60,002 nt of DNA from an uncultured Ruminococcus sp. (GTDB taxonomy: Bacteria > Bacillota > Clostridia > Oscillospirales > Ruminococcaceae). A model generated the notes under the pieces. The model was not told where the DNA came from. It was given only the letters and a program-made list of their open reading frames with translations, and made no database searches. A program made the translations under genes and the position numbers. The stretch is from positions 1 to 60,002 of the forward strand of contig CACYSH010000016.1 in NCBI GenBank assembly GCA_902776945.1, given 5' to 3'. Shown here piece by piece: positions 15,559 through 24,640 of this stretch. Positions within the stretch are counted from its first letter, which is position 1; every line of letters starts with the position of its first letter.

Positions 15559-18039
15559 TTACAGGCTTATATCGCCGTTGATGTCGGCGAAAATTCTTAC
15601 CTCCGAAAACTTCCTTTCGGCAAAAAATCCGCCAAGACAGCAGGAGATCATGTCCCTGAACTGCTGCGATACCCTGCATTTGATTATCAGCCGGTAGCGG
15701 TAGCGGTTGTTTATCCTGCCCAGCGTACACGGCGAGGGTCCCAGAACCCTCAGCGGTATCTTTATATTATTGGCGGAAATGTATTCCTTTAACAGCTCCA
15801 GGAAAAATCCCGAGCCTTCGATCACGCGGCTTTCCATTATCGACGAAAAGCTCACCGCGCATATATCGCAGTACGGCGGGTAAAGCAGCGCTTTTCTGAG
15901 CGCCGACTCCTGCACGAAAAACTCGTCGTAATTCTGCTCCGCCGCAAGATTTATCACATAATGATCGGGAACGTATGTTTGTATGAACGCCCTTCCCGGC
16001 TTGTCTCCGCGCCCCGAGCGCCCCGCGACCTGCGTGATCAGCGAGAACGTCCGTTCGTAGCTGCGGAAATCCCCCGTGAAAAGCGCCTTGTCTATCGAGA
16101 TTATCCCGACAAGCGTTACGTTCGGGAAATTCAAGCCCTTTGCTATCATCTGCGTGCCGAGCATGATGTCATACTCGCCGCGCTCGAATGCCGTGAAGCT
16201 CTCCTCGTAAGCGCCGCGTGTAAAGGTCGTGTCTGCGTCCATGCGCAGCAGCCTTGCCTGTGGAAAGAGCTTCGAAAGCTCGTCCTCGATGCGCTGCGTT
16301 CCCGCGCCGCTCTGCCGCAGGTGAGTGTCGCCGCATTTGGGGCATTTATCGGGTACGGATATACTGTAACCGCAGTAATGACACATCAGGCGGTCGTTTT
16401 TCTTATGATATGTAAGCGGCAGACTGCAATTCGGGCAGGAAATCGGCTCACGGCAGACCATGCAGGACATATACGTCGTAAAGCCGCGCCTGTTCAGCAG
16501 AAGAATAGCCTGTTCGCCGCGTGAAAGCGTTTCGCCCACCGCGTTCGCCAGCTTTGCGCTGAAAAGACTTCCCGCGCCCGCGTGTTCCTCGCTCTGCATA
16601 TCAAGTATCTCGACATCGGGCAGAGTAGCGTTTGCATAGCGCTGTTTCATCTCGAAAAGCGAAAACCTGCCGACCTCTTTGGCGAAAAAAAAGCTCTCGA
16701 TCGAAGGCGTAGCCGAAGCCAGCAGCATAAGGCAGTTGTGATAACCGCACCGCTGCACGGCAACGTCCCTCGCGTGGTAGCGCGGCGACATATCCGACTT
16801 GTAGGTGCGCTCGCCTTCCTCGTCTAAGATTATCACGCCGATATTTTCAAGCGGCGCGAAAACGGCGCTCCTTGTGCCGATGACTATTTTTGCCTCGCCC
16901 GAACGTATGCGCTTGAACTCGTCCGCCCGCTGACCCAGCGAAAGCGACGAATGCAGCAGCGCTATACCGTCGCCGAAGCAGAGCTTGAACCGCTTCACCA
17001 TCTGCGGCGTGAGCGAGATCTCCGGCACCAGCATGATCGCGGTCTTTCCCGCTTTAAGCACCGAATCTATCACGCGGAAAAACACCGCCGTCTTGCCGCT
17101 GCCCGTAACTCCGTAAAGCAGAGCGCCCGCAGGCTTTTCCGCATTTATAAGCGACATTATCCCGTCATAAGCCGCCGTCTGCTCGCCGTTAAGCTCTATC
17201 GAGGCGGGGTCGCGCCTTTCGTCTGCGTCTTCGGTCGCCTTGCGCATGACTTCAACGCTGTAAATCCTCACAACGCCCTTTTCCGCAAGCCGCTTGACGA
17301 CCGCCCTTGTGCAGCCCGCCATGTAGCAAAGCTCGCCCACCGAAGCGGCGGTATACTCTTCAAGCAGCGAAACGACCGTCTTTTGCTTGGCGCTTAACTT
17401 TTCGCGCAGCTCCTCATTTTCCGACAAGCGAAATTCCTGCGTAAGAGTTACGTTCTGCTCGCTTGCGTCGCCGACCGCCCTTGTAAATACAGCTTCTTCC
17501 TCGACGGCTCCCTTGTCGCAGAGCGACGCAGTAAGCGCTTTGATGCGCTTTTTCTCCGCCGCCGAAGCGGTACTTGGCGGTATCAGCAGGCTGTCAATAT
17601 CCTTCTGCTTTTCGGCTTTGAGCAGCTTGACGTAGACCTCTGTTTCCTCGTCGGTCAGCCCGCACTCGGCGGGGTCGATGCCCGCGGGACGGTAATGCAC
17701 CGCCGCTTTCACCGAAAAACCGCCCGGCACCATGCTTCTGTAAGCGTCAAAATAGGTGCAGAAGGTCGTTTTTTTCAGCCAGCGGATAAGCCCGAGCATT
17801 TCCTCGCCCACAAGCGGCTCGTTATCTATAACCGAGATTATCGGCTTGGTACCCGCGCCCGGCTCGCCCTCCGTCAGCGAGAGGATAAGCCCCACGTCGC
17901 GCCTGCCGCCCCTGCCGAACGGCACGAACACCCGCGAGCCTGCCCGCGCCGACAGCACCAGTCTTTCGGGTACGGAATACGAATATTCCTTGTCAAAGCT
18001 GAGTGCCGCGCCGCTCACCGCCACTCCGGCAAGCAACAT
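15559..18039 (-). CDS. priA: Primosomal replication-restart helicase PriA
   Basis: A 3'-5' superfamily 2 helicase that reloads the replisome at stalled forks. The N-terminal DNA-binding domain occupies residues 1-105. The helicase core has GVTGSGKTAV, and motif II reads DEEGERTYKSD. The zinc modules (CMVC, CPNC, CHYCG, CPKCGD) lie near residues 535-580, followed by GTQMIAKGLNFPNVTLV and AGRSGRGDKPG. The usual DEEH of motif II is DEEG here, which is uncommon. coaBC, normally between rpoZ and priA, is absent; priA follows rpoZ by 7 nt. Confidence 0.95.
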   Translation of the reverse strand: MLLAGVAVSGAALSFDKEYSYSVPERLVLSARAGSRVFVPFGRGGRRDVGLILSLTEGEPGAGTKPIISVIDNEPLVGEEMLGLIRWLKKTTFCTYFDAYRSMVPGGFSVKAAVHYRPAGIDPAECGLTDEETEVYVKLLKAEKQKDIDSLLIPPSTASAAEKKRIKALTASLCDKGAVEEEAVFTRAVGDASEQNVTLTQEFRLSENEELREKLSAKQKTVVSLLEEYTAASVGELCYMAGCTRAVVKRLAEKGVVRIYSVEVMRKATEDADERRDPASIELNGEQTAAYDGIMSLINAEKPAGALLYGVTGSGKTAVFFRVIDSVLKAGKTAIMLVPEISLTPQMVKRFKLCFGDGIALLHSSLSLGQRADEFKRIRSGEAKIVIGTRSAVFAPLENIGVIILDEEGERTYKSDMSPRYHARDVAVQRCGYHNCLMLLASATPSIESFFFAKEVGRFSLFEMKQRYANATLPDVEILDMQSEEHAGAGSLFSAKLANAVGETLSRGEQAILLLNRRGFTTYMSCMVCREPISCPNCSLPLTYHKKNDRLMCHYCGYSISVPDKCPKCGDTHLRQSGAGTQRIEDELSKLFPQARLLRMDADTTFTRGAYEESFTAFERGEYDIMLGTQMIAKGLNFPNVTLVGIISIDKALFTGDFRSYERTFSLITQVAGRSGRGDKPGRAFIQTYVPDHYVINLAAEQNYDEFFVQESALRKALLYPPYCDICAVSFSSIMESRVIEGSGFFLELLKEYISANNIKIPLRVLGPSPCTLGRINNRYRYRLIIKCRVSQQFRDMISCCLGGFFAERKFSEVRIFADINGDISL

Positions 18040-18046
18040 CGTCCGC

Positions 18047-18253
18047 TTAACCCCTCAGCTTGGGGCTTTCGATAAGCTTGTATTCTCCCGAAGCGAATTC
18101 ATCGACCGCTATCTTGACGGGACGTTCGTTAAGCACTGTCTTGTTCTCGGCAGCCTCCTCGGTTATCGCCCTTGCGCGTTTGGCAACTGCCACAACAAGG
18201 GAATAATAGCTTTCGTTATTCTTTAAGATCTGTATAGCTGCGGGTCTAAGCAT
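18047..18253 (-). CDS. rpoZ: RNA polymerase omega subunit
   Basis: A 68-residue protein starting MLRPAAIQILKNNESYYSLV, with AVAKRARAI, the core motif of omega, which helps assemble RNA polymerase. The ATG at 18253 has GAGGTG 7 nt upstream and overlaps the gmk end by 8 nt. A longer frame to 18271 lies inside gmk and lacks a site. The position after gmk matches Bacillus. Confidence 0.93.
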   Translation of the reverse strand: MLRPAAIQILKNNESYYSLVVAVAKRARAITEEAAENKTVLNERPVKIAVDEFASGEYKLIESPKLRG

Positions 18254-18893
18254 TTTCAAGCACCTCATCAATCGTTTCTTTCATGTTCGCCGCGGAAAAC
18301 TCTTCAAGCCCCGCGCCGCCTTCCTTTGCCAGCCGATATATCTTCACAAGGTCTTCAACCGCCTTGTCAAGGTCTCCGTTCACCATTACATAATCGTAAT
18401 CATACGCTCTTTCTATGTCGGGAACAACGGTTTTGAGCCGCGCCTGTATCTGCTCCTCGGTCTCGCCCGATTCGAGCGCCCTTCTGCGCAGCCGCCTTTC
18501 TATTGAAGCGACACTGGGCGGCAAAATGAACAGCATCACCGCGTCGGGGCGTTTCTTCTTTACCTGAAAAGCGCCGTTAGGCTCAATTTCAAGCAGTACG
18601 TCCCTGCCCTCGCTCAGGTTTTCCTCAACGGGCTTGCGCGGAGTACCGTAGCTGTGATCGCTGAAATCGGCGTATTCGAGGAAACCTTCGCTATCCGCAA
18701 GCGCTTTAAATTCATCGTCCGTGATAAAGAAATAATGCACTTTATCTACTTCGCCCTCACGCGGCTTGCGGGTAGTGCAGGAGATCGAATAGTAATAATC
18801 GAACCTCTTTGACAGCTCATTCAGAAGCGTACCCTTGCCGCAGCCCGAAGGCGCGGAGATCACAAACAGCTTTGCCTTTGCTTCATTACCCAT
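18246..18893 (-). CDS. gmk: Guanylate kinase
   Basis: Phosphorylates GMP to GDP with ATP. The P-loop is SAPSGCGKGTL near residue 13, followed by SCTTRKPREGEVDKVHYFF for GMP binding and DVLLEIEPNGAFQVKK in the core. A 215-residue length with the C-terminal lid is normal. Its start shares one base with the remA stop (TAATG). Confidence 0.96.
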   Translation of the reverse strand: MGNEAKAKLFVISAPSGCGKGTLLNELSKRFDYYYSISCTTRKPREGEVDKVHYFFITDDEFKALADSEGFLEYADFSDHSYGTPRKPVEENLSEGRDVLLEIEPNGAFQVKKKRPDAVMLFILPPSVASIERRLRRRALESGETEEQIQARLKTVVPDIERAYDYDYVMVNGDLDKAVEDLVKIYRLAKEGGAGLEEFSAANMKETIDEVLENA

Positions 18894-19177
18894 TATTCCT
18901 CACCCTCCTCGTTGTCGTTTGTATCATCATCGAGCGACCTTACGTCCATGCCTATCCTGCCTGCAAGGCTTACCGCCGATACCGCCGAAAGCACAACATG
19001 GTCGCTGTCCATAATAAGCACCGATTTTGTACGCCTGCCGCATGAAGCGTCGATAAGCGTTCCCCTGTCGCGAGCCTCCTGAACGAGCCGCTTGACGGGC
19101 GCGGAGCCGGGCGTTACTATCGAAATGAGCCGCTCGGCAGAAACAAGATTGCCGTAGCCGATATTAAGCAGCCGCAT
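18893..19177 (-). CDS. remA: Extracellular matrix regulator RemA-like (DUF370)
   Basis: 94 residues. The known homologue is a ring-forming DNA-binding activator of biofilm-matrix operons in Bacillus; its role in clostridia is less clear. [21 protein letters not shown], the [15 protein letters not shown] stretch and [21 protein letters not shown] are diagnostic. AAGGAG lies 8 nt before ATG 19177. The C-terminus ends in a short acidic tail (Asp/Asn/Glu-rich). It sits between yloC and gmk as in Bacillus. Confidence 0.93.
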   Translation of the reverse strand: MRLLNIGYGNLVSAERLISIVTPGSAPVKRLVQEARDRGTLIDASCGRRTKSVLIMDSDHVVLSAVSAVSLAGRIGMDVRSLDDDTNDNEEGEE

Positions 19178-19189
19178 CACGCTCACTCC

Positions 19190-20083
19190 TTATTCGATGT
19201 TCTGTATCTGTTCGCGTATCTTCTCGATCTCGCTTTTCATATCAACGACCGTGCGGGTTATGTCAAGGTCGCTGCATTTCGAGCCTGTGGTGTTTACCTC
19301 GCGGTTCATCTCCTGCACGAGAAAATCGAGCTTTCTGCCGACGGGTTCGTCGCTTTCGATAAGCTGCCTGAACTGCGCGATGTGGCTGTGCAGGCGGACG
19401 GTCTCCTCGTCAACGGCGGTCTTTTCGGAGAAGATAGCCGCTTCGGTGAGTATCCTCGCGTCGTCGATGTTCCTGTCTCCCACTACTTCTGCTATCTTCG
19501 CCGCGAGCTTTTCGCGGTAGGTCTCCGTCACCGTCGGTGAGCGCTCCTCGACAAAGCGCACCATTTCCTCGATAGTGTTTAACCGAGAGGAAATATCGGC
19601 GTGCATTTTTTCGCCTTCGGTCTCGCGCATTTCAACGAAATATCCGAGCGCTTTTTCGGCAGTCTGCCTTACCTGCTCCCAGACCTGCTCTTCGTTTTCC
19701 TGCGTTTTTACGACGGTAAACAGATCGGGCAGCCGCATTACGTCCGAGAGCTTCAGATCGTCCTCAACGCCCAAATCGGGCGCGGCGGCTCTTAGCGCGT
19801 CAAGATACCCGTGCGCCAGCTCGCGGTTTACGGTTATATCGGCATTAACGCCCTCTTTATTATAAATATAAACGCTGACCTCTACTTTTCCGCGTGATAT
19901 GGCGCGAACGTCGTTCGTGCTGCCAAGCAGAGATTTCAGCTTTTCGTCAAGGTAGCCGTAAGCGCGGGGGGTACGCGCCGTAAATTCATAAAAGCGGTGA
20001 TTGACCGAGCGTATCTCGACAAGTATCTCCCTTTCGTCGAACGCGAGCCTTTCCCTGCCGAAGCCCGTCATTGATCTGAGCAT
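19190..20083 (-). CDS. yloC: YicC/YloC family endoribonuclease
   Basis: 297 residues beginning MLRSMTGFGR, the family signature, with VEIRSVNHRFYE following. The C-terminal block has KLDFLVQEMNREVNTTGSK and the acidic helix that in YicC forms the catalytic site. The characterised members are oligomeric RNases. It is the first gene of the long conserved minus-strand run and is preceded by a sigma-A-like promoter about 130 nt upstream. Confidence 0.93.
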   Translation of the reverse strand: MLRSMTGFGRERLAFDEREILVEIRSVNHRFYEFTARTPRAYGYLDEKLKSLLGSTNDVRAISRGKVEVSVYIYNKEGVNADITVNRELAHGYLDALRAAAPDLGVEDDLKLSDVMRLPDLFTVVKTQENEEQVWEQVRQTAEKALGYFVEMRETEGEKMHADISSRLNTIEEMVRFVEERSPTVTETYREKLAAKIAEVVGDRNIDDARILTEAAIFSEKTAVDEETVRLHSHIAQFRQLIESDEPVGRKLDFLVQEMNREVNTTGSKCSDLDITRTVVDMKSEIEKIREQIQNIE

Positions 20084-20209
20084 TTCAAACGCCTGCCTTT
20101 CGTTTTTCTTATCATATATCGTAAACGTCGGAATAGATCAAACTTGAAATTATCGAAACTGCCGTGATTTTTCGCTGCCTTGCGGTTTTTTATTCTGACG
20201 CTTATTATA

Positions 20210-20238
20210 ATTATATCATTTCCGTGCGCTGATAGCAA
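20210..20238 (-). promoter_or_regulatory. Sigma-A-like promoter for the yloC-thiN cluster
   Basis: Read on the minus strand: TTGCTA (20233-20238), 17-nt spacer, TATAAT (20210-20215), with TG before the -10. The leader to yloC would be about 120 nt; it has no obvious conserved RNA fold. Confidence 0.6.
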
Positions 20239-20267
20239 TAGTTGTTAATACAATGTTGAATATGATT

Positions 20268-20921
20268 TTACTTCAACTTAATATTTCTAAGCAAGTCTGC
20301 CAGTTCCTGACATATCGCCACATGAGGAAACGTTTCAAACTCCTCCCTTGTGGTAAAGCCTGTCAGCACGGCGGCGAAATCAACGCCCGCATTCATGGCG
20401 GTCTCCGCGTCGATATGGTTATCCCCGACATAAAGCACATCGCGCTTATCAACGCCCATTTTACTTATACATTTGAGCAGCCCCGAGGGGTCGGGCTTGG
20501 GCGTATCCGCGTCGTCAAGCCCTATCAGCACATCGACAGGCATACACCCCGCCTTTTTCTCAAAGCTCTCCACGATGCGAAAGCGCATTTTCGACGAGCA
20601 TACTCCCACCTTAACACCGCGCTCACGCAGCGCCTTCAAGCCTTCTATAACGCCGTCGTAAAAGAAGGTGTTTTTTGCCATTTCATCATTGGCTTTGAGT
20701 ATATACTCATCGCGCATTTCGCGCCGCTGCGGATTATCGGGAATACCCGTCAGCACATCGAAAGCGTCGATAAGCGGCATACCTATCGTGTCGCAAATGG
20801 TCTTGTCGTCGGGGACGGCATATCCGAATTTTGCCAGCGTGTGCTTAAAGCAGATCAGTATGCCGACCGACGAATCGGCAAGAGTCAGATCGAAATCAAA
20901 TATACAGGCAGAATATTCCAT
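20268..20921 (-). CDS. HAD-superfamily phosphatase (phosphoglycolate phosphatase-like)
   Basis: A small-molecule phosphatase of the HAD class with a helical cap. Motif I is FDFDLTLADSS (nucleophile and acid Asp near residues 9 and 11), motif II VCSSK, motif III lysine in KPDPSG, motif IV VGDNHIDAETAMNAG. Substrate cannot be told from sequence. It starts on the last base of the glmS stop (TAATG), so it is translated with glmS; a link to amino-sugar phosphate metabolism is possible but not shown. Confidence 0.85.
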   Translation of the reverse strand: MEYSACIFDFDLTLADSSVGILICFKHTLAKFGYAVPDDKTICDTIGMPLIDAFDVLTGIPDNPQRREMRDEYILKANDEMAKNTFFYDGVIEGLKALRERGVKVGVCSSKMRFRIVESFEKKAGCMPVDVLIGLDDADTPKPDPSGLLKCISKMGVDKRDVLYVGDNHIDAETAMNAGVDFAAVLTGFTTREEFETFPHVAICQELADLLRNIKLK

Positions 20922-22759
20922 TATTCCACCGTTACCGACTTGGCAAGATTTCTCGGCTTGTCAACGTCAAAGCCCTTGCCGACCGATACATAATAGCCCA
21001 TGAGCTGGAGCGGCACAACAGAAAGGCTTCCCGCAAACAGCGGGTCGATCTTCGGGATATATACGGTAAAGTCAGCCGTGTCCTCCATAGCGTAATTACC
21101 ATAAGTCGTAAGCCCCATAACGTGAGCGCCGCGGCTCTTTACCTCTACCATGTTGCTGACGGTCTTTTCGTAAAGATCGGGCTGGGTGACAACGCTTACA
21201 ACAACCGTGCCGTCCTCGATAAGGCTGATAGGTCCGTGTTTCAGCTCTCCGGCGGCGTATGCCTCCGAATGGATATAGCTTATCTCCTTCATTTTAAGGC
21301 TGCCCTCCATGCTTATCGCGTAGTCGATGCCGCGACCGATGAAGAATGCGTCCCTGATGCCCGTGAGCTTGGTCGAGAACCACTGTATGCGCTCCTTATC
21401 CTCAAGGATACGCGCCACCTTGCCGGGGATAGTGTTTATCTCCGCGATAAGCTCGGCATATCTTTCGTCCTCTATCTCGCCGCGAGCCTTTGCGAACTGG
21501 AGCGCCAGCAGATAGCCCGCCACGAGCTGAGTGCTGTAAGCCTTGGTAGTCGCAACGGAAATCTCGGGACCCGCAAGCGTATAGAACACATTGTCCGCCT
21601 CTCTCGCTATGGAAGAACCTACCACATTCACGATACCGAGCGTCTTAACGCCCTGCTCCTTCGAGGAACGCAGCGCCGCAAGGCTGTCGGCGGTCTCGCC
21701 CGACTGACTGATGATTATAACAAGGCTGTTCGGTTTCAGCTTCATCTTTCTGTAACGGAACTCACTTGCCAGCTCGACGCGCACCGAAACGCTCGTCAGC
21801 TGCTCGATAACGTACTGCGCCGCCATTCCTACATGATAAGCCGAACCGCAGGCAACAATGTATATCTGCTCGATATTACGCATTTCCTCGTCGGTAAGAC
21901 CAACGCCCTCAAAGCTGATAACGCCGTCCTTGACAACGGAATTGATAGTGTCCTTGATGACCTTGGGCTGCTCGTGGATCTCTTTGAGCATGAAATGCTC
22001 GTAGCCGCCCTTTTCTGCGGATTCCGCGTCCCATTTGATCTCGGTAACGGGCTTTTCTATCTCTTCCTGATCGATATTGTAGAAGGTAGCCTTGCCCTTT
22101 TCAAGCCTTGCTATCTCGTTATTGCCGATGTAGTAAACGTTTCTTGTATATTTCAGGATAGCGGGAACATCGGAAGCAACGTATGTTTCGCCGTCGGTGA
22201 TGCCGATTATCATGGGGCTGTCCTTGCGGGCGGTGTAGATCTCTTCGGGGAAGTCCCTGAACATAACGCAGAGCGCATAAGAACCGCGGATACGCAGCAT
22301 AGCGCGGACGATAGAATCAACGGGACCCTCGCCGTACTTCTTATAATAGTAGTCGATGAGATTTACGGCTACCTCTGTATCGGTCTGCGACTTGAACGAA
22401 TAACCCTTCTTTGTGAGCTTGTCGCGCAGTTCCTGATAGTTCTCGATGATACCGTTATGCACGGCGATAACATTTTCATCGTCGGAAGCGTGGGGGTGAG
22501 CGTTCAGCGCGGAAGGCTCTCCGTGAGTAGCCCAACGGGTGTGACCTATACCGCAGCAGCCCTTTACGGCATTGCCGTTATCTGTCATTTCCGCAAGCAC
22601 GCGCAGCTTGCCTTTTTCCTTGATTATCTCCGTTTCCCTGTCGCCGTCGCGGACTGCAAGACCCGCAGAGTCGTAGCCTCTGTATTCGAGCTTTGCAAGA
22701 CCGTCAAGAAGGATAGGAGCCGCCTGTCTCATACCGGTAAAACCTACTATACCGCACAT
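20921..22759 (-). CDS. glmS: Glutamine-fructose-6-phosphate aminotransferase
   Basis: Makes glucosamine-6-phosphate for peptidoglycan. The N-terminal nucleophile is Cys2 in MCGIVGFTG, then GHTRWATHG and HNGIIENY of the glutaminase domain. Two SIS domains follow, with SQSGETADSL and the C-terminal ending LAKSVTVE. Length 612 is normal. GGGAGG precedes the ATG. The leader is only about 75 nt and has no glmS-ribozyme features. Confidence 0.97.
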   Translation of the reverse strand: MCGIVGFTGMRQAAPILLDGLAKLEYRGYDSAGLAVRDGDRETEIIKEKGKLRVLAEMTDNGNAVKGCCGIGHTRWATHGEPSALNAHPHASDDENVIAVHNGIIENYQELRDKLTKKGYSFKSQTDTEVAVNLIDYYYKKYGEGPVDSIVRAMLRIRGSYALCVMFRDFPEEIYTARKDSPMIIGITDGETYVASDVPAILKYTRNVYYIGNNEIARLEKGKATFYNIDQEEIEKPVTEIKWDAESAEKGGYEHFMLKEIHEQPKVIKDTINSVVKDGVISFEGVGLTDEEMRNIEQIYIVACGSAYHVGMAAQYVIEQLTSVSVRVELASEFRYRKMKLKPNSLVIIISQSGETADSLAALRSSKEQGVKTLGIVNVVGSSIAREADNVFYTLAGPEISVATTKAYSTQLVAGYLLALQFAKARGEIEDERYAELIAEINTIPGKVARILEDKERIQWFSTKLTGIRDAFFIGRGIDYAISMEGSLKMKEISYIHSEAYAAGELKHGPISLIEDGTVVVSVVTQPDLYEKTVSNMVEVKSRGAHVMGLTTYGNYAMEDTADFTVYIPKIDPLFAGSLSVVPLQLMGYYVSVGKGFDVDKPRNLAKSVTVE

Positions 22760-22841
22760 AAAAATACCTCCCGAATAGTATGTAACAATTGTTATTTAAA
22801 TTTACGACGTTCCGCCTGCCGCGAAGCACAAACATAAAATC

Positions 22842-22870
22842 ATTATATCATATCTTGCAGATGATTTCAA
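22842..22870 (-). promoter_or_regulatory. Sigma-A promoter of glmS
   Basis: Minus strand: TTGAAA (22865-22870), 17-nt spacer, TATAAT (22842-22847), with TG before the -10. Confidence 0.75.
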
Positions 22871-22903
22871 GTATTTTTTATGAATTGTTTTCATTAACGT
22901 ACA

Positions 22904-22932
22904 TAAAAGCCGTTTCCGGCACGGAAACGGCT
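22904..22932 (-). terminator. Terminator after the acyl-CoA synthetase gene
   Basis: AGCCGTTTCC and GGAAACGGCT make a 10-bp stem with a 5-nt loop. On the minus strand it is followed by TTTTATG, a short T-run. It separates the acyl-CoA synthetase from glmS. Confidence 0.7.
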
Positions 22933-22981
22933 GAATCGTCAATATTACGTTTTTATGAATATTGCGCCTGTCTTTGACATA

Positions 22982-24640
22982 TCAATCGTCATCATCTTCC
23001 ATATCGCGCCTTCTTATCTCGCCGCGCTTTATCTTACCGCTATGAGTCTTCGGCAGCTCCTTCACAAACTCCACAATACGGGGATACTTATACGGCGCAG
23101 TAGACTTCTTCACATAATCCTGCAACTCCTTCACAAGCTCCTCCGACGGCTGATAATCCTTCGTAAGCACGATTGTCGCCTTGACAACATTTCCGCGTAT
23201 CGGGTCGGCGGCGGCGGTTATCGCGCACTCCATAACAGCGGGGTGTTCCATAAGAATACTCTCTATCTCAAAGGGTCCTATGCGGTAGCCCGAAGCCTTG
23301 ATAAGGTCGTCCGTGCGCCCCACATACCAGTAATAACCGTCCTTGTCCATATACGCCGTATCGCCCGTGTGATAAACGCCGTACTTCCAGGCGCGTTCGT
23401 TCTCGGCGGGATTGCGGTAATACTCTTTCAGCAGACCGGGCGTTTTGCCCTCCTCGCCGTAGACTACTATCTCGCCCACCTCGCCCTGCGGAGTAAGCTC
23501 GCCGTCGCTGTCCATAAGCGCGACTTTGTAAAGCGGCGTGGGCTTGCCCATAGAGCCTGCTTTCGGCTCCATGCCGTACAGATTGCCCAGTATGACAGCC
23601 GATTCCGTCTGCCCGAAGCCCTCCATGAGCTTCAAGCCCGTATATTCGAACCAGCGGCGGTAAACGGTGGGATTGAGCGCCTCGCCAGCGATACAGCTGT
23701 ACTTTATCGAGCTAAGGTCGTACTTCGACATACCCGCCTTGATGAAAAAGCGGTACATCGTCGGCGGCGCACAGAACGAGGTTATCTTGTAGTCCTGTAT
23801 CATCTTCATGAGCTTGTCGGGGTCGAAGCGGTCGAAATCGTAAATGAACGAGGTCGCCCCCGCCACATACTGACCGAACATCTTGCCCCACGCGCATTTC
23901 GCCCAGCCTGTCTCGGAGACAGTCAGGTGCAGCGAGTTCTCGTCGAGGTGATGCCAGTGCTTGCCCGTGAGGATATGCGCGGCGGCTATCGAGTAATTAT
24001 GCAGCGCCATTTTCGGATAGCCCGTCGTGCCGCTCGAAAAGTACATGAGCATCGGCTCGGCAACGTGCGTTTCTATGCGCTCGCGCTCGGGTGAATATTT
24101 GGCGATTTCGGGGAGAAAATCCGTCCAGCCCTCGCGGCTGCCGTGAGTGATGAACTTTTCTTTAATGCCGCCGTATACTTTAAGCGCCGCGTCGATCTTT
24201 TCGGCAACACCGTTTTCGCCCGTAGCGACAACATAGCTTATGTCAGCCGCTTTAAAACGGTAAATGTAGTCCTTTGTCGTGAGCTGATTCGTCGCCGGAA
24301 CGAGTATCGCGCCGATCTTCATAAGCCCGTAAGCCAGGAACCAAAATTCGTAATGCCTTTTCAGCACTGCAAGCACGAAATCGCCCTTTTTAACGCCGTG
24401 AGCAAGCATCATATTTGCAACGCGGCTGCTCTGCTCCATAATGTCCTTGTAGGAAAAGCGGTGTTCCTCACCGTTCTCGCCCACCCACAAAATAGCGGTC
24501 TTGTCGGGTTCAAGTTTGCCAAGCTCGTCCACAACGTCGTAGGAAAAATTGAAATCGTCCTTGATGTCGAGAGCAAAGCTGACGAGCCTGCCTTGCGCGT
24601 CAAGCTCCTCCTTAACGAACCGCTTGTAAAAATCCTTCAT
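22982..24640 (-). CDS. AMP-forming acyl-CoA synthetase
   Basis: An ANL-superfamily ligase (552 residues) making acyl-CoA from a carboxylic acid, ATP and CoA through an acyl-adenylate. Motif A3 is MYFSSGTTGYPKMA near residue 195, A5 GFGQTES near 335, A8 YVGRTDDLIKASGYRIGP near 440, and the catalytic Lys is in HSGKIKRGEIR near 540. The layout resembles medium-chain/aromatic acyl-CoA synthetases more than acetyl-CoA synthetase. The tail ends in an acidic MEDDDD. It overlaps the upstream HAD gene by 4 nt. The substrate is unknown. Confidence 0.85.
   Translation of the reverse strand: MKDFYKRFVKEELDAQGRLVSFALDIKDDFNFSYDVVDELGKLEPDKTAILWVGENGEEHRFSYKDIMEQSSRVANMMLAHGVKKGDFVLAVLKRHYEFWFLAYGLMKIGAILVPATNQLTTKDYIYRFKAADISYVVATGENGVAEKIDAALKVYGGIKEKFITHGSREGWTDFLPEIAKYSPERERIETHVAEPMLMYFSSGTTGYPKMALHNYSIAAAHILTGKHWHHLDENSLHLTVSETGWAKCAWGKMFGQYVAGATSFIYDFDRFDPDKLMKMIQDYKITSFCAPPTMYRFFIKAGMSKYDLSSIKYSCIAGEALNPTVYRRWFEYTGLKLMEGFGQTESAVILGNLYGMEPKAGSMGKPTPLYKVALMDSDGELTPQGEVGEIVVYGEEGKTPGLLKEYYRNPAENERAWKYGVYHTGDTAYMDKDGYYWYVGRTDDLIKASGYRIGPFEIESILMEHPAVMECAITAAADPIRGNVVKATIVLTKDYQPSEELVKELQDYVKKSTAPYKYPRIVEFVKELPKTHSGKIKRGEIRRRDMEDDDD

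Noticed and set aside
20253-20993. Long + strand frame opposite the HAD phosphatase and glmS end
   Set aside because: Antisense shadow of two genes with clear motifs; His/Arg-rich meaningless product.
22760-22870. glmS ribozyme in the leader of glmS
   Set aside because: The leader between promoter and ATG is about 75 nt, too short for the ribozyme core, and no conserved ribozyme stretch is visible.
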